Under the pieces are notes generated by a model that worked only from the letters and a program-made list of their open reading frames with translations, did not search any database and was not told where the DNA came from. Both the position numbers and the translations under genes were made by a program. Shown piece by piece: positions 17,065 to 25,823 of a DNA stretch of 64,000 nucleotides. The number at the start of each line of letters is the position of its first letter. Positions within the stretch are counted from its first letter, which is position 1. Source of the DNA: Pseudomonas sp. TMP9. Lineage in GTDB: Bacteria > Pseudomonadota > Gammaproteobacteria > Pseudomonadales > Pseudomonadaceae. The DNA lies in NCBI RefSeq assembly GCF_037943105.1, contig NZ_CP149803.1, forward strand, positions 1,984,001 through 2,048,000, given 5' to 3'.

Positions 17065-18447
17065 TCAATCACTTAAACGCACCTTGAAGCACGCACCGCC
17101 CAGCGCTGAATCTTCCAGCAGCAGTTCCCCGCCATAGCTGTCGAGGATGTCTTTAACCACTGCGGTGCCGATGCCCTGCCCTGGATGCTGAGCGTCCAGG
17201 CGTTCACCACGGCGCAGGATGCGTTCGCGTTGGTCGGCGGGTACGCCGGGACCGTCGTCCTCTACGCGCAGCTCGAGCAGGCGGCCTTGACGGATGACAC
17301 TGACGCGAATTTGCCTCAGGCACAGCCGGTAAGCGTTTTCAAGCAAATTACCGAGCAGCTCCAGCAGCGCGCCGCGCTCCATTGGCAGGTGCTGCTCAAG
17401 GGCAAAATCGCGCAGCACGTCTACCTCTTTGTCGCGATAGACCTTATCCAGCGCATTGCAGAGCATGTCGAGCACCTCGTTTAAGCCAACGCTGTGGCGC
17501 ACCAGGCCGCTTTTACGCAGGCTGGCGCGCTGCAGTTGATAGCTGATCTGTTGGCTCATGCGCTCAACTTGCTGTTGCAGCACCTGAGAGTGCTCGCCGC
17601 TTTGCGCCTGGGTGGCAATCACTTCAGCGACGCTTTGCAACACGCTCAGCGGAGTTTTTAGGCTATGCGCCAGATCGTCGAGGGAATGCCGATAACGCTC
17701 GCGCTGCTGGCGCTCGCTTTCCAACAGGCGGTTGAGCGAGCCGGTCAGGCGCAGCAGTTCGCTGGGGTGTTGCTCGCTGAGGCTGGCGCGGGTGCCTGCC
17801 TCTACTTGATCGAGTTCGGCACTCAGGCCGCGCAAACTACGAAAACCCCACGTCAGGCCGAACCAGAGCAAACCGAGCAGCACCAGCAGGGTTACGCCCA
17901 ACCACAGGTAGAGCTGCTGCATAAAGCCTTGATACATGGCTTGGTAATCGCTGGCTGGCTGCATGATGACAACACTGAAGGCCACATTCTGCCCGCGCAG
18001 TCGTTGGCTTTCGATCTCGTAAACGAAAAATTCGTTGCCACCGCCATCAACGATGCGCGCAAACCCTTGACCGAGTCCGTCGAACTGCGGACGGTAATCG
18101 ATGCTCTCGTCCAGCGAAGAACGGGACTGCCACACCAGCACGCCGTTACGGCCATAGATAAACCCCAACAGCTTAGCGGTAAGGGTATTGAGCTTTTCAT
18201 CTGGCAGGTCGGCAGGCATGAGCAACTGACCCTGCTCGACACGCGCAACCGAGATCAGCGCGGCGGCTTCCGATGCCAAGCGTTTCTCCACAGATTTCTC
18301 AAGGGCGATGAGAAAGGCACCGCGCACAGCAGCCAGCAGCGCCACCATAAACAGCACCGCTAATACGGCAGTAAAAAACATCAGGCGCCAACGCAGTGAC
18401 GTGCGGCGAAGGGTTTTGGCCCGCGTGGCACCTTGAATGGCGCTCAT
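17065..18447 (-). CDS. phoQ: PhoQ sensor histidine kinase
   Basis: A 460-residue inner-membrane kinase that responds to low Mg2+ and cationic peptides in Pseudomonas. Transmembrane helices are about 21-43 and 183-201, enclosing a periplasmic domain. HAMP is about 203-250, the phosphoacceptor box DLAHSLKTPLSVL has His261, and the ATPase domain shows NLLENAYR, DDGPGVP and GQGIGTAVVKDI. The sequence matches P. aeruginosa PhoQ as I remember it throughout the sensor domain, including LASEAAALISVARV and DELDEVEAGTR-type segments. It overlaps phoP by ATGA. It carries an N-terminal extension of roughly 10 residues relative to that homologue. Confidence 0.93.
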   Translation of the reverse strand: MSAIQGATRAKTLRRTSLRWRLMFFTAVLAVLFMVALLAAVRGAFLIALEKSVEKRLASEAAALISVARVEQGQLLMPADLPDEKLNTLTAKLLGFIYGRNGVLVWQSRSSLDESIDYRPQFDGLGQGFARIVDGGGNEFFVYEIESQRLRGQNVAFSVVIMQPASDYQAMYQGFMQQLYLWLGVTLLVLLGLLWFGLTWGFRSLRGLSAELDQVEAGTRASLSEQHPSELLRLTGSLNRLLESERQQRERYRHSLDDLAHSLKTPLSVLQSVAEVIATQAQSGEHSQVLQQQVERMSQQISYQLQRASLRKSGLVRHSVGLNEVLDMLCNALDKVYRDKEVDVLRDFALEQHLPMERGALLELLGNLLENAYRLCLRQIRVSVIRQGRLLELRVEDDGPGVPADQRERILRRGERLDAQHPGQGIGTAVVKDILDSYGGELLLEDSALGGACFKVRLSD

Positions 18448-19121
18448 CGGCAGCGCTCGGTAAACAAATAGCCTTGGCCGCGCACGGTTTCAATCGGTTT
18501 GAAATCCAGTTGCGCTTCAAGCTTGCGGCGCAGTCGCCCCACCAACACTTCAATCACATTGGGGTCGCGCTCTTCGTCATCTGGGTAGAGCTGTTCGCTC
18601 AGCCGTTCTTTGGCCACGACCTGCTGTTGATGGCGCATAAGGTATTCCAATATGCGGTATTCAAAAGCCGTCAACGCCAGAGGCTGACCTTCTATTAATG
18701 CTTGTTTGCGATTCAGGTCGAGCACCAGCGGGCCAGCAGCAATGCTGGCCTGGGTAAAGCCAGAAGCGCGGCGCAGCAACGCATTAAGACGTGCCTCTAA
18801 CTCTTCAAATTGGAAGGGCTTAACCAGGTAATCATCGGCACCGGCAGCCAGGCCTTCGACCTTGTCTTGCCAGTTACCGCGGGCGGTCAGAATCAGGATG
18901 GGAAAGCGTTTATCTTGGCTACGCAGTTGGCGAATCAGATCAAGGCCACTCATGCCGGGCAGGCCAAGATCAACCACGGCCAGGTCATGGTTGTATTGCG
19001 CGGCGCGGTACAACGCCTCTTCCGCCGTGGCAACAGCATCAATGACATGGCCTTGCTCACCAAGCCGGCTTGAAAGGTGGTGCCGCAACAGCGCTTCATC
19101 TTCCACAACCAGCAATTTCAT
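18444..19121 (-). CDS. phoP: PhoP response regulator
   Basis: A 225-residue OmpR/PhoB-class regulator, the same length as P. aeruginosa PhoP, which it resembles closely. The receiver has phosphoacceptor Asp51 (AVVDLGLPGMSG) and the Lys of YLVKPFQFEEL. The winged-helix domain (about 125-225) ends with VRGQGYLFTERCR. The start MKLLVVEDEALLRHH at 19121 is the family start; the longer frame adds unrelated residues. It activates Mg2+-starvation and lipid A modification genes in Pseudomonas. It is co-transcribed with phoQ, and possibly with the NTF2-like gene 101 bp upstream. Confidence 0.96.
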   Translation of the reverse strand: MKLLVVEDEALLRHHLSSRLGEQGHVIDAVATAEEALYRAAQYNHDLAVVDLGLPGMSGLDLIRQLRSQDKRFPILILTARGNWQDKVEGLAAGADDYLVKPFQFEELEARLNALLRRASGFTQASIAAGPLVLDLNRKQALIEGQPLALTAFEYRILEYLMRHQQQVVAKERLSEQLYPDDEERDPNVIEVLVGRLRRKLEAQLDFKPIETVRGQGYLFTERCR

Positions 19122-19222
19122 CGTGCGTCTCCAGTCATACAACGGCCGGGCCAGCCCGGTCGAATTTTGGCACCCGTTTTCAGACAAGTAGGTGCCCGCA
19201 ACGTTTGGCTCGCCTCAAAGCA

Positions 19223-19777
19223 TCACGGCTGATATTCCAGCGATGAATGGTGAGCAACGATGCGCAGTTGGCCGGCGTCATCTTTGACGAACATCCAGGT
19301 CTTGTCTACGGAGGTCACCTGGCCGTCTTTACCGGTGAAGTGCACCTTGCCCATAGTGGTGGCACTGTCGCCAGCGATAAACACGGCGGCGTTATCGACC
19401 TCGCATTTACTCCAGCCTTGCAAGGCGAAACCGCTGTCTTGCGGGAAAGCGGGATCACCTCCGACAAAGTAAGACAGGGCACCTTCGCGGGTGGTGCGGA
19501 AGGTTTGCGGGGCGACAGTGAGCGTCGGTTTGAACAACACAGCACCCATCTGATAACCGTAAGCGGCATCAATCACTCGCTCAGCCACATCTTTAGCCGC
19601 ACGTTGGCCTTCTTTTTTGTGGGTGTTGCTGATGTTCACCAGCGCACCGCACCAGGCTTGCTGCGCCTGCAAGACTTCTTCTTGAGCAATGCCTTGGTTA
19701 ACAACAACGCTGTTGGCTGCGGCTTGGTTGGCGGCCAAGGCAAGGGCGCACAGACCGATATAGTTGATCGCTTTCAT
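19223..19777 (-). CDS. Exported NTF2/SnoaL-like protein upstream of phoPQ
   Basis: A 184-residue secreted protein: signal peptide about 1-21 (ending NQAAA) followed by a compact alpha+beta domain. The segments GDSATTMGKVHFTGKDGQVTSVDKTWMFVKDDAGQLRIVAHHSS resemble SnoaL/SgcJ-type NTF2-like folds. Some homologues are labelled phosphoribosyl-AMP cyclohydrolase, which looks like a misannotation. Two cysteines (AWCGAL and SKCEVD) could form a disulfide. It lies directly before phoP on the same strand, where P. aeruginosa has oprH, so PhoP control is plausible but unproven. The family start is MKAINYIGLC at 19777. Confidence 0.8.
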   Translation of the reverse strand: MKAINYIGLCALALAANQAAANSVVVNQGIAQEEVLQAQQAWCGALVNISNTHKKEGQRAAKDVAERVIDAAYGYQMGAVLFKPTLTVAPQTFRTTREGALSYFVGGDPAFPQDSGFALQGWSKCEVDNAAVFIAGDSATTMGKVHFTGKDGQVTSVDKTWMFVKDDAGQLRIVAHHSSLEYQP

Positions 19778-20078
19778 GGTTTTTCTCTCACTCGTAAGGG
19801 TTGGTAATATGTGTGTTTGAGCTGCCTGAAACGCTGTGCAGTCCACGTGTGTTGCCGGCAATACTGGCCAGTGCTGTTTATCTGCTCATGCCGGCGGCTA
19901 TTTGGGTCGCCGTTAGGGCGATGGAATTGCGCCTGTTAATGTCGGTCTAAATCGGTACCCGGCTGCCAGCTATGTTCGCGACACGGATTAAGGGGTGGTT
20001 GCTCGGTGTGCGGTTCAGGCCGTGCCTCCAGTGCTGAGTCGTTATTGCTTAAGGTATTGCTATGTTGCCTGCGCCAAC

Positions 20079-20117
20079 CTGAACGGCCGCTGAACCTTTG
20101 CTGAACCAATGCTGAAC
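20079..20117. promoter_or_regulatory. Four CTGAAC half-sites at exact 11-bp phase
   Basis: CTGAAC occurs at 20079, 20090, 20101 and 20112, that is GTTCAG-N5 repeated four times on the other strand. Direct hexamer repeats one helical turn apart are the binding geometry of OmpR/PhoB-family regulators, and phoP lies 1 kb away. The array is about 300 bp upstream of the NTF2-like gene and 138 bp upstream of the SOUL gene. I see nothing else in the rest of 19778-20254 except the weak promoter listed below. Confidence 0.7.
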
Positions 20118-20192
20118 CGACTGCATATGCACGCAGCGCTTAGGCCAAACGCCGCGACGACACACGCAACAGCCGGCGGCAACAGGTGCCAC

Positions 20193-20222
20193 TTGGCACA
20201 CACGGCAAGCGGGTTTTAACTA
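20193..20222 (+). promoter_or_regulatory. Possible sigma-70 promoter of the SOUL gene
   Basis: TTGGCA is followed after 17-18 bp by TTAACTA, a moderate -35/-10 pair. The predicted start of transcription is near 20229, about 25 bp before the ATG. The CTGAAC array lies 76 bp further upstream, suited to a class I activator. Confidence 0.35.
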
Positions 20223-20254
20223 TTAATTGTTGGGTAATTTGAGGGTGGACGCTT

Positions 20255-20893
20255 ATGACAGCTCTAAAACAGGTGGCTGCAGTCATTTTTGGCGCGATTC
20301 TCGGGGCTGGAAACGCTATGGCAGTTGAAGAAGCGCAATACACAGTGGTGCTTGAGGAGCAGAACTTCGAGGTCCGCAACTATGAGCCCCATGTCGTCGC
20401 TGAAACGCTGGTGAACGGAGATTTTGACAAGGCGGGGAGCAAAGCCTTTAGCCGGCTGTTTGACTATATTTCCGGCAATAACACCTCCAGCCAGAAAATC
20501 GACATGACGGCCCCGGTTGCCCAAGAAGCTGAAAGCGAAAAAATTGACATGACCTCACCCGTTGGCCAGCAGCAGGTGAATGGCAAATGGGCAGTGAGCT
20601 TTATGATGCCCGCGGGTTATTCGCTGGACACCCTGCCGGTCCCCAAAGACCCGGAAGTGACGCTGCGCCAAGTGCCCGCCCGGCATATGGCAGCCGTGCG
20701 CTATTCAGGCTTTTGGAGTGAAAAGGCCTACGCCAGCAACAAGGCTAATTTGGACGCCTGGATAGCCAAAAACGCCTTCCGCGCAGTCGGCGAACCCATC
20801 TGGGCCCGCTATAACCCGCCGTTTATGCCATGGTTTTTGCGCCGCAATGAAGTACTAATACCCATTGAGATGCCGCTGAATAAGCAAAACTAA
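20255..20893 (+). CDS. SOUL-family heme-binding protein, exported
   Basis: A 212-residue protein with a signal peptide (about 1-23, ending NAMA) and a SOUL/HBP fold: FEVRNYEPHVVAETLVNGDF, FDYISGNN, two copies of KIDMT(A/S)PV, and the C-terminal RRNEVLIPIEM. Eukaryotic and bacterial members bind heme or porphyrins, though many bacterial ones are untested. GAGGG precedes the ATG by eight bases. It stands alone, with its neighbours on the opposite strand. Confidence 0.9.
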   Translation: MTALKQVAAVIFGAILGAGNAMAVEEAQYTVVLEEQNFEVRNYEPHVVAETLVNGDFDKAGSKAFSRLFDYISGNNTSSQKIDMTAPVAQEAESEKIDMTSPVGQQQVNGKWAVSFMMPAGYSLDTLPVPKDPEVTLRQVPARHMAAVRYSGFWSEKAYASNKANLDAWIAKNAFRAVGEPIWARYNPPFMPWFLRRNEVLIPIEMPLNKQN

Positions 20894-21000
20894 AACGCTC
20901 GTCCTGAAGATGGGTCGCGTCGCGCAGTGATAACACCCATCGCCTCAACATCATCGCTATCGCAGCGCTTAAGCCTGGCAGCACAACCTATGCCCAAGGC

Positions 21001-22185
21001 TCACAATGTGCGGGCGCTGATCCCGGCGGCGATAAACAACGTCGCCAGTACCGCCAACATTGGCAGCCAACCGGCATGCTCCCAGATATACCCTGCCGCG
21101 TAACCAATCACACTCGAGCCTAGGTAGTAAGCGCACAGGTACAACGCAGAAGCCTGCGCCTTGGCCACTGTTGCGCGTTGCCCGACTTGCCCACTGGCGA
21201 CCGCATGCGCGGCAAAAAAGCCGAGGGTAAACAAGGCAAGTCCCGCCACTGCCGCACTTAACCAAGGTGTCGCACACAACGCCACGCCCACCAGCATGAT
21301 GCCAATACTGGCCTGCATCACCTGCCGTGCACCCAATCGTGGTACCAGTCGCCCCGCCCAGCCGGCGCTGAAAATACCGACCAGATAAACCGTAAACAGC
21401 AGGCCGATCAGGCTAGAAGACAAGTTGAACGGTGCCGCCGCTAGGCGAAAGCCGACGTAGTTGAACAAGGCGACAAAGCCGCCCATCAACAAAAACGCCA
21501 GCAAAAATAGACGGCGCAACTGGCTATTAGCCATGTGCACAGCGAAATTATTCAGCAGGCCGCGCAGCGACAGCGACTGCGCATGAAAATGACGTGAGGG
21601 TGGCAGCAACCCGATAAATAATCCCAACGCCAGCAAGCCCATGCCGGCCACGCCGGCCAATGCCAGCGGCCAACCGCCCAGATCACTGAGCAAGCCCGCC
21701 AACAGTCGCCCGAGCAAACCGCCTAGCGCGGTGCCGCCGATATACAGGCCCATGGCTGCCGGTAACGCAGCGGGGTCAAACTCTTCGCCCACATAGGCCA
21801 TGGCCAAGGCTGGCAACCCGCTCAGAGCCAGGCCGAGCAAGGCGCGCAGCCAGAGCAAATGCTGCCAACTGTCAACCAGTGCGCAGGCAATCCCCAACAG
21901 CGACGCCAAGCCCAAGGCAGCAGCCATAACCGGTTTTCGCCCCCAACTTTCGGCCAGCGCGCCGGACACCAACAAACAAAGTGCCAAGCTCAAGGTCGTC
22001 AGTGACAGGGCCAAACTGCTGCCCGCCGCCGAAACAGAAAAATGCTGGGCCAATAACGGCAGCAATGGCTGCACGCAATACAGCAAAGCAAAGGTGGCAA
22101 AGCCGGCGCAGAACAACGCAAACGTTGCCCGGCGGTATGCGCCGGTGCCGCGCATCAAGTGTGCAGATAAAGCAACAACAGACAT
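21001..22185 (-). CDS. MFS efflux transporter (YnfM-like)
   Basis: A 394-residue inner-membrane major facilitator with 12 predicted helices. The segment ALAESWGRKPVMAAALG is the loop 2-3 signature of drug:H+ antiporters, and LYIGGTALGGLLGRLLAGLLSDLGGW is a motif C-like stretch in helix 5. The sequence is close to E. coli YnfM-type proteins. The ATG at 22185 is favoured; an in-frame GTG at 22197 is possible. The exported compound is unknown. It diverges from the phosphopantetheinyl transferase gene across a 352-bp gap. Confidence 0.9.
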   Translation of the reverse strand: MSVVALSAHLMRGTGAYRRATFALFCAGFATFALLYCVQPLLPLLAQHFSVSAAGSSLALSLTTLSLALCLLVSGALAESWGRKPVMAAALGLASLLGIACALVDSWQHLLWLRALLGLALSGLPALAMAYVGEEFDPAALPAAMGLYIGGTALGGLLGRLLAGLLSDLGGWPLALAGVAGMGLLALGLFIGLLPPSRHFHAQSLSLRGLLNNFAVHMANSQLRRLFLLAFLLMGGFVALFNYVGFRLAAAPFNLSSSLIGLLFTVYLVGIFSAGWAGRLVPRLGARQVMQASIGIMLVGVALCATPWLSAAVAGLALFTLGFFAAHAVASGQVGQRATVAKAQASALYLCAYYLGSSVIGYAAGYIWEHAGWLPMLAVLATLFIAAGISARTL

Positions 22186-22537
22186 TGGCAAGCTCACTGA
22201 ACGGCTCTAATTCGGCCATCTCGGCAGATTAACATGCAGCGACCGCTGTGCCGGTAACCTACACACCTCACATCACCGCAAAGAACGAACGCCTGATAGA
22301 ACATCGACTCAATCGAGGGGTGCTGGCGCATGCCATGGCCGACTGAAACCAGACAGTCTGCTGGTGCGCAAATAAGTAGTATCGGCCCGCCTCAGCAAAA
22401 ATTAGCAGCAAGGCATGTGCGGGGCGTAACCAAAAAAAGCTACCGCAAAGACCCCCTACTCATTGCTCAGAGCAATGCAGGCAAAGGCTGCACGCACGCG
22501 GCTGGTCGCCGCCGCACACAGACGGCAGAATGCGCCT
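22186..22537. other. 352-bp intergenic region with one palindrome
   Basis: I find no gene here. The only structure I can support is the perfect 8-bp palindrome CATTGCTC-A-GAGCAATG at 22461-22477, centred about 69 bp before the pcpS start, which has the size and position of an operator. The remainder shows no clear promoter or repeat. Confidence 0.5.
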
Positions 22538-23248
22538 ATGAATAAAGACTACCTGCCTGCCTGCTGCGCCCCATTGAGTGAGCACTGGCCTTTACCCCAC
22601 GCCTTGCCTGCAGTGCGTTTAATCAACACTCGCTTTGACCCCGCGCGCTTGAATGATGAAGATTTCAGCCGTTGTGCAATCGAACCGATCAAGGGTATTG
22701 CCAAGCGTCAGAGCGAATACCTCGCCGGGCGTTTGTGCGCGCGCGAGGCCCTGCGGCAACTCAGCGGCGTTGCGCTTACGCCCGGCATGGGTGAAGACCG
22801 AACCCCCCAATGGCCAGACGGTACACTGGGTTCCATCACCCATGGCAGCGGTTGGGCGGCTGCCGTGGTCGGCAATCGCTCAGATTGGTTCGGCCTAGGC
22901 CTGGATGTTGAGCGCATCATGCCGGCCAACCGCGCAGAACGCCTGGCGAAAGAAATCCTGACCCCCGCCGAGTTATTGCGCCTTGAGCGCTTGCCCATTG
23001 AACAGCGTGCGCCGCGTATCAGCCTGACCTTCTCACTCAAGGAAAGCCTGTTCAAGGCGCTCCACCCGGCGGTGCGCAAACACTTCTATTTTCAGGACGC
23101 CGAACTCTTGAGCGTTGCCGCAGACAATCGCGTCAGTATGCGTTTGCTGCTTGACCTGCATGCTGAGTGGCCTGCTGGCAGCGAGTTGCAAGGGCAGTTC
23201 GCTGAGTTCGAGGGCTACGTGCTCAGCCTGGTCAGCATCCCGCGCTGA
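22538..23248 (+). CDS. pcpS: 4'-phosphopantetheinyl transferase (EntD/PcpS type)
   Basis: A 236-residue enzyme that transfers phosphopantetheine from CoA to carrier proteins of fatty-acid, siderophore or polyketide synthesis. The EntD-type motifs are clear: GSITHGSGWAAAVV, the Mg-binding GLGLDVERI, and FSLKESLFKALHP. Its length is close to P. aeruginosa PcpS, the broad-specificity enzyme of that species. The ATG at 22538 (MNKDYLPACC) is chosen because the upstream extension to 22463 is basic, unlike the family. A palindrome at 22461-22477 may be its operator. Confidence 0.9.
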   Translation: MNKDYLPACCAPLSEHWPLPHALPAVRLINTRFDPARLNDEDFSRCAIEPIKGIAKRQSEYLAGRLCAREALRQLSGVALTPGMGEDRTPQWPDGTLGSITHGSGWAAAVVGNRSDWFGLGLDVERIMPANRAERLAKEILTPAELLRLERLPIEQRAPRISLTFSLKESLFKALHPAVRKHFYFQDAELLSVAADNRVSMRLLLDLHAEWPAGSELQGQFAEFEGYVLSLVSIPR

Positions 23249-23320
23249 TCTGTTGAGTGCGGCCGCCCAAAGCCCAGGCCAAATCCGCTAAACTCGTCCG
23301 ATTGCCGTCTGGAGTGCCTT

Positions 23321-24610
23321 ATGCGCGACGATTTGAATCAAGGCCTGATCGATTTCCTCAGGGCCTCACCCACCCCCTTTCATGCCACTGCAAGCCTGGC
23401 TCAGCGCCTCGAAGCGGCTGGCTTTCAACACCTAGACGAACGTGACAGCTGGCACACCCAAGCTGGCGGGCGTTATTACGTGACCCGCAACGACTCCTCG
23501 ATCATCGCCTTCAAACTCGGTAAGCGTGCGCCGCTCGAAGGTGGTATTCGACTCGTGGGCGCGCACACCGACAGCCCGTGCTTGCGGGTTAAACCGCAGC
23601 CAGAACTGCAGCGCCAAGGTTTTTTCCAGCTCGGTGTCGAGGTGTATGGCGGTGCATTACTGGCACCGTGGTTTGATCGCGACTTGTCTTTGGCTGGCCG
23701 CGTCACCTACCGCCGTGACGGTAAGGTGGAAAGCCAGCTGATCGACTTCCAATGCCCCATCGCAGTGATTCCCAACCTGGCCATTCACCTCAACCGTGAG
23801 GCCAACCAAGGCTGGACGATCAACCCACAGAACGAACTGCCGCCCATTCTGGCGCAACTGACTGGCACTGATGTAGCCGATTTCCGCGCCCTGCTCACCG
23901 ACCAACTGGCTCGCCAACATGATTTTAGTGCTGACGCAGTGCTGGATTACGAGCTGAGTTTCTACGACACCCAGAGCGCGGCAGTGATTGGCTTAAATGG
24001 TGATTTTATCGCCGGCGCGCGACTAGACAACTTGCTGTCCTGCTATGCCGGCCTGTTCGCCTTGCTGGCGGCGCCGGATGACGAGAGTTGCGTGCTGATC
24101 TGTACCGATCACGAAGAAGTCGGTTCCTGTTCCGCCTGCGGTGCCGACGGCCCGATGCTGGAGCAAGTCTTGCGCCGTGTGCTGCCCGAAGGAGATGCCT
24201 TCGTGCGAACCATCCAGCGCTCGCTGCTGGTCTCGGCTGACAACGCCCACGCCGTGCACCCCAACTACCCTGACAAACACGACGAAAATCACGGCCCCAA
24301 ACTCAACGCCGGTCCAGTGATCAAAATCAACAGCAACCAACGCTACGCCACCACCAGCGAAAGTGCCGGCTTCTTCCGCCACTTGTGCCTGGAAAATGAG
24401 GTGCCGGTGCAGAGTTTCGTCACCCGCAGCGACATGGGTTGCGGCTCAACCATCGGCCCAATCACCGCCAGCCAACTGGGGGTGCGCACCGTGGATATCG
24501 GCTTGCCAACCTTCGCCATGCACTCGATTCGCGAACTGGCCGGCAGCCATGACTTAGCCCACTTGGTGAAAGTGCTAACAGCTTTTTTTGCCAGTGCCGA
24601 GCTGCCATAA
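23321..24610 (+). CDS. apeB: M18 family aminopeptidase
   Basis: A 429-residue cytosolic metallo-aminopeptidase of family M18, the exact length of Pseudomonas ApeB. Binuclear-zinc residues are visible in GAHTDSPC (His), [14 protein letters not shown] (Asp), [11 protein letters not shown] (Glu-Glu), and the C-terminal MHSIREL (His). The [10 protein letters not shown] stretch is also typical. It removes N-terminal residues from peptides during turnover. It follows the phosphopantetheinyl transferase gene by 72 bp and may be cotranscribed. Confidence 0.95.
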   Translation: MRDDLNQGLIDFLRASPTPFHATASLAQRLEAAGFQHLDERDSWHTQAGGRYYVTRNDSSIIAFKLGKRAPLEGGIRLVGAHTDSPCLRVKPQPELQRQGFFQLGVEVYGGALLAPWFDRDLSLAGRVTYRRDGKVESQLIDFQCPIAVIPNLAIHLNREANQGWTINPQNELPPILAQLTGTDVADFRALLTDQLARQHDFSADAVLDYELSFYDTQSAAVIGLNGDFIAGARLDNLLSCYAGLFALLAAPDDESCVLICTDHEEVGSCSACGADGPMLEQVLRRVLPEGDAFVRTIQRSLLVSADNAHAVHPNYPDKHDENHGPKLNAGPVIKINSNQRYATTSESAGFFRHLCLENEVPVQSFVTRSDMGCGSTIGPITASQLGVRTVDIGLPTFAMHSIRELAGSHDLAHLVKVLTAFFASAELP

Positions 24611-24623
24611 ACCCGCTAAATAG

Positions 24624-24690
24624 GTAGCCGGGATGCAATCTGGGAGCCGCTTGAGCAGCGCTCGATAGTTGCGGATTGCATCCGGGTTAC
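24624..24690. repeat. Imperfect inverted repeat (GTAGCCCGGATGCAATC type)
   Basis: GTAGCCGGGATGCAATC at 24624-24640 and its near-complement GATTGCATCCGGGTTAC at 24674-24690 match at 15 of 17 positions. This resembles a dispersed element (GTAGCCCGGATGCAATCCGGG) that I recall from Pseudomonas and other proteobacterial intergenic regions. It lies just after apeB and could affect mRNA ends. Confidence 0.7.
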
Positions 24691-24732
24691 AACGTTGCCA
24701 TGCCATCATCGAGTTGTAGCTGCTGACGCCTT

Positions 24733-24765
24733 GGTGGGTATCGCTGCGCTCAACCCACCCTACGA
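24733..24765. repeat. Hairpin repeat ending ACCCACCCTACGAA
   Basis: GGTGGGT (24733-24739) pairs with ACCCACC (24753-24759). The right end, ACCCACCCTACGAA, is identical to the right end of the element at 62468-62542. This is a REP-like dispersed element between the convergent apeB and GntR genes. Confidence 0.7.
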
Positions 24766-24784
24766 ACAGCGACTTAAGCCCGCC

Positions 24785-25501
24785 CTACTCTGGTACCTCG
24801 ACGCTGACATGCAGGGCGTCGTGGCGCCAGAACTCCAGATCGCAATCGATCAGGCGGCCATGCTGGTCACGGTTGATACGCACAATCCGCAGTGCAGGGC
24901 TGCCCACTGCTACTTTCAAAGCCGCCGCTGCTTCACTCTTTAAGGCGGTGGGTACCATGTCGAAACGGACGCGACCGTAATAAATACCGTACTCGCTGCC
25001 ATACAGCTCAGTCAGCGAGCGCGTCAGATCAAACTCCAGAATGCCGGCAAAGTAATTGGGGTTGAGGTAGTGCTCGACATACAGCACCAACCGTCCATCG
25101 ATGCGCCGCGCACGACGAATCTGGTAAACGCTGGACAGCGCCGGCAACGCCAATAGCTGGCAGATCTCGGCACTGGCTGGAATCAGCTTGGCGCTCAGCA
25201 CTTCGGTGGCTGGTATCCGGCCTTGCTCACCGACCATGGCGTGAAAATGACTGCGCACCAATGGGTTGTAGGCCACCCGCGGCGGCGAAACAAACCAACC
25301 GCGACGCTCCTCACGATAGATCAACCCTTGCGCCTCAAGCTGGCCCAACGCCTCGCGCAGAGTAATGCGCGTGGTATCAAATACCTCGCTGAGCTTACGT
25401 TCTGCTGGCAACTGGCTGCCGGCGAGTAATAAGCCGTGCTCGATCTGCTCTTCCAATGCCCGGCATATAGCCGTGACTGCCCGCGGCGCTTCATCGCGCA
25501 T
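24785..25501 (-). CDS. GntR/HutC-family regulator with UTRA domain
   Basis: A 238-residue repressor. The N-terminal winged helix (about 5-75) reads QLPAERKLSEVFDTTRITLREALGQLEAQGLIYREERRG. A UTRA ligand domain (about 95-235) follows. The family senses small metabolites, and PhnF/PhnR members regulate phosphonate genes. It diverges from the ABC/phosphatase operon. A perfect palindrome, TTGGACTAGTCCAA, sits 15 bp upstream of the start codon, so autoregulation is likely. The start at 25501 (MRDEAPRAVT) is chosen since the longer frame would run through this palindrome. Confidence 0.9.
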   Translation of the reverse strand: MRDEAPRAVTAICRALEEQIEHGLLLAGSQLPAERKLSEVFDTTRITLREALGQLEAQGLIYREERRGWFVSPPRVAYNPLVRSHFHAMVGEQGRIPATEVLSAKLIPASAEICQLLALPALSSVYQIRRARRIDGRLVLYVEHYLNPNYFAGILEFDLTRSLTELYGSEYGIYYGRVRFDMVPTALKSEAAAALKVAVGSPALRIVRINRDQHGRLIDCDLEFWRHDALHVSVEVPE

Positions 25502-25515
25502 CAAGACCTCCAAAT

Positions 25516-25529
25516 TTGGACTAGTCCAA
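25516..25529. promoter_or_regulatory. Perfect 14-bp palindrome, probable GntR operator
   Basis: TTGGACTAGTCCAA is a perfect palindrome just upstream of the GntR gene. It fits the GT-rich/AC-rich symmetric operators with central CTAG seen in the HutC subfamily. Binding here would repress the regulator itself. Confidence 0.65.
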
Positions 25530-25789
25530 CCCCATTTAAAGACGTTTATCTGTGTGTTCAGTGCCAAAAATTTTGTTTCAAGTTTAAGCAGTCTTGATGA
25601 CTACGCTATGACAACTTTCTTACAGGCGGTGCAAAAGCTGATAAAACTCAGTCTTTAAGCACTATTCAACTGATCTTAAGCATGGTCTACGCTAGAGACT
25701 CCGCAATGTGTGCAACCGTGGCTCAGGCTCAAAAAGGGTCACATACATAAAACTGTCATTTAATTCGCCTAAATTGGCGTGGGTCTTGC

Positions 25790-25801
25790 TGACCTAGACC
25801 A
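25790..25801. promoter_or_regulatory. Second GntR-type half-symmetric site upstream of the ABC operon
   Basis: TGACCTAGACCA (reverse TGGTCTAGGTCA) shares the CTAG core and flanking spacing with the palindrome at 25516 and matches the HutC-type pattern TGGTCTAGACCA at 10 of 12 positions. It lies 60 bp before the binding-protein start. A third weaker candidate, GTCTACGCTAGAGAC, occurs near 25686. Confidence 0.5.
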
Positions 25802-25823
25802 GAACTTTTCACCGCAGGCACTT

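Noticed and set aside
19122..19222. PhoP box of the enteric GGTTTA type or a terminator upstream of phoP
   Set aside because: I could not find two correctly spaced hexamers. The CCGGG/CCCGG stem at 19145-19160 is short and has no proper T-run on the minus strand.
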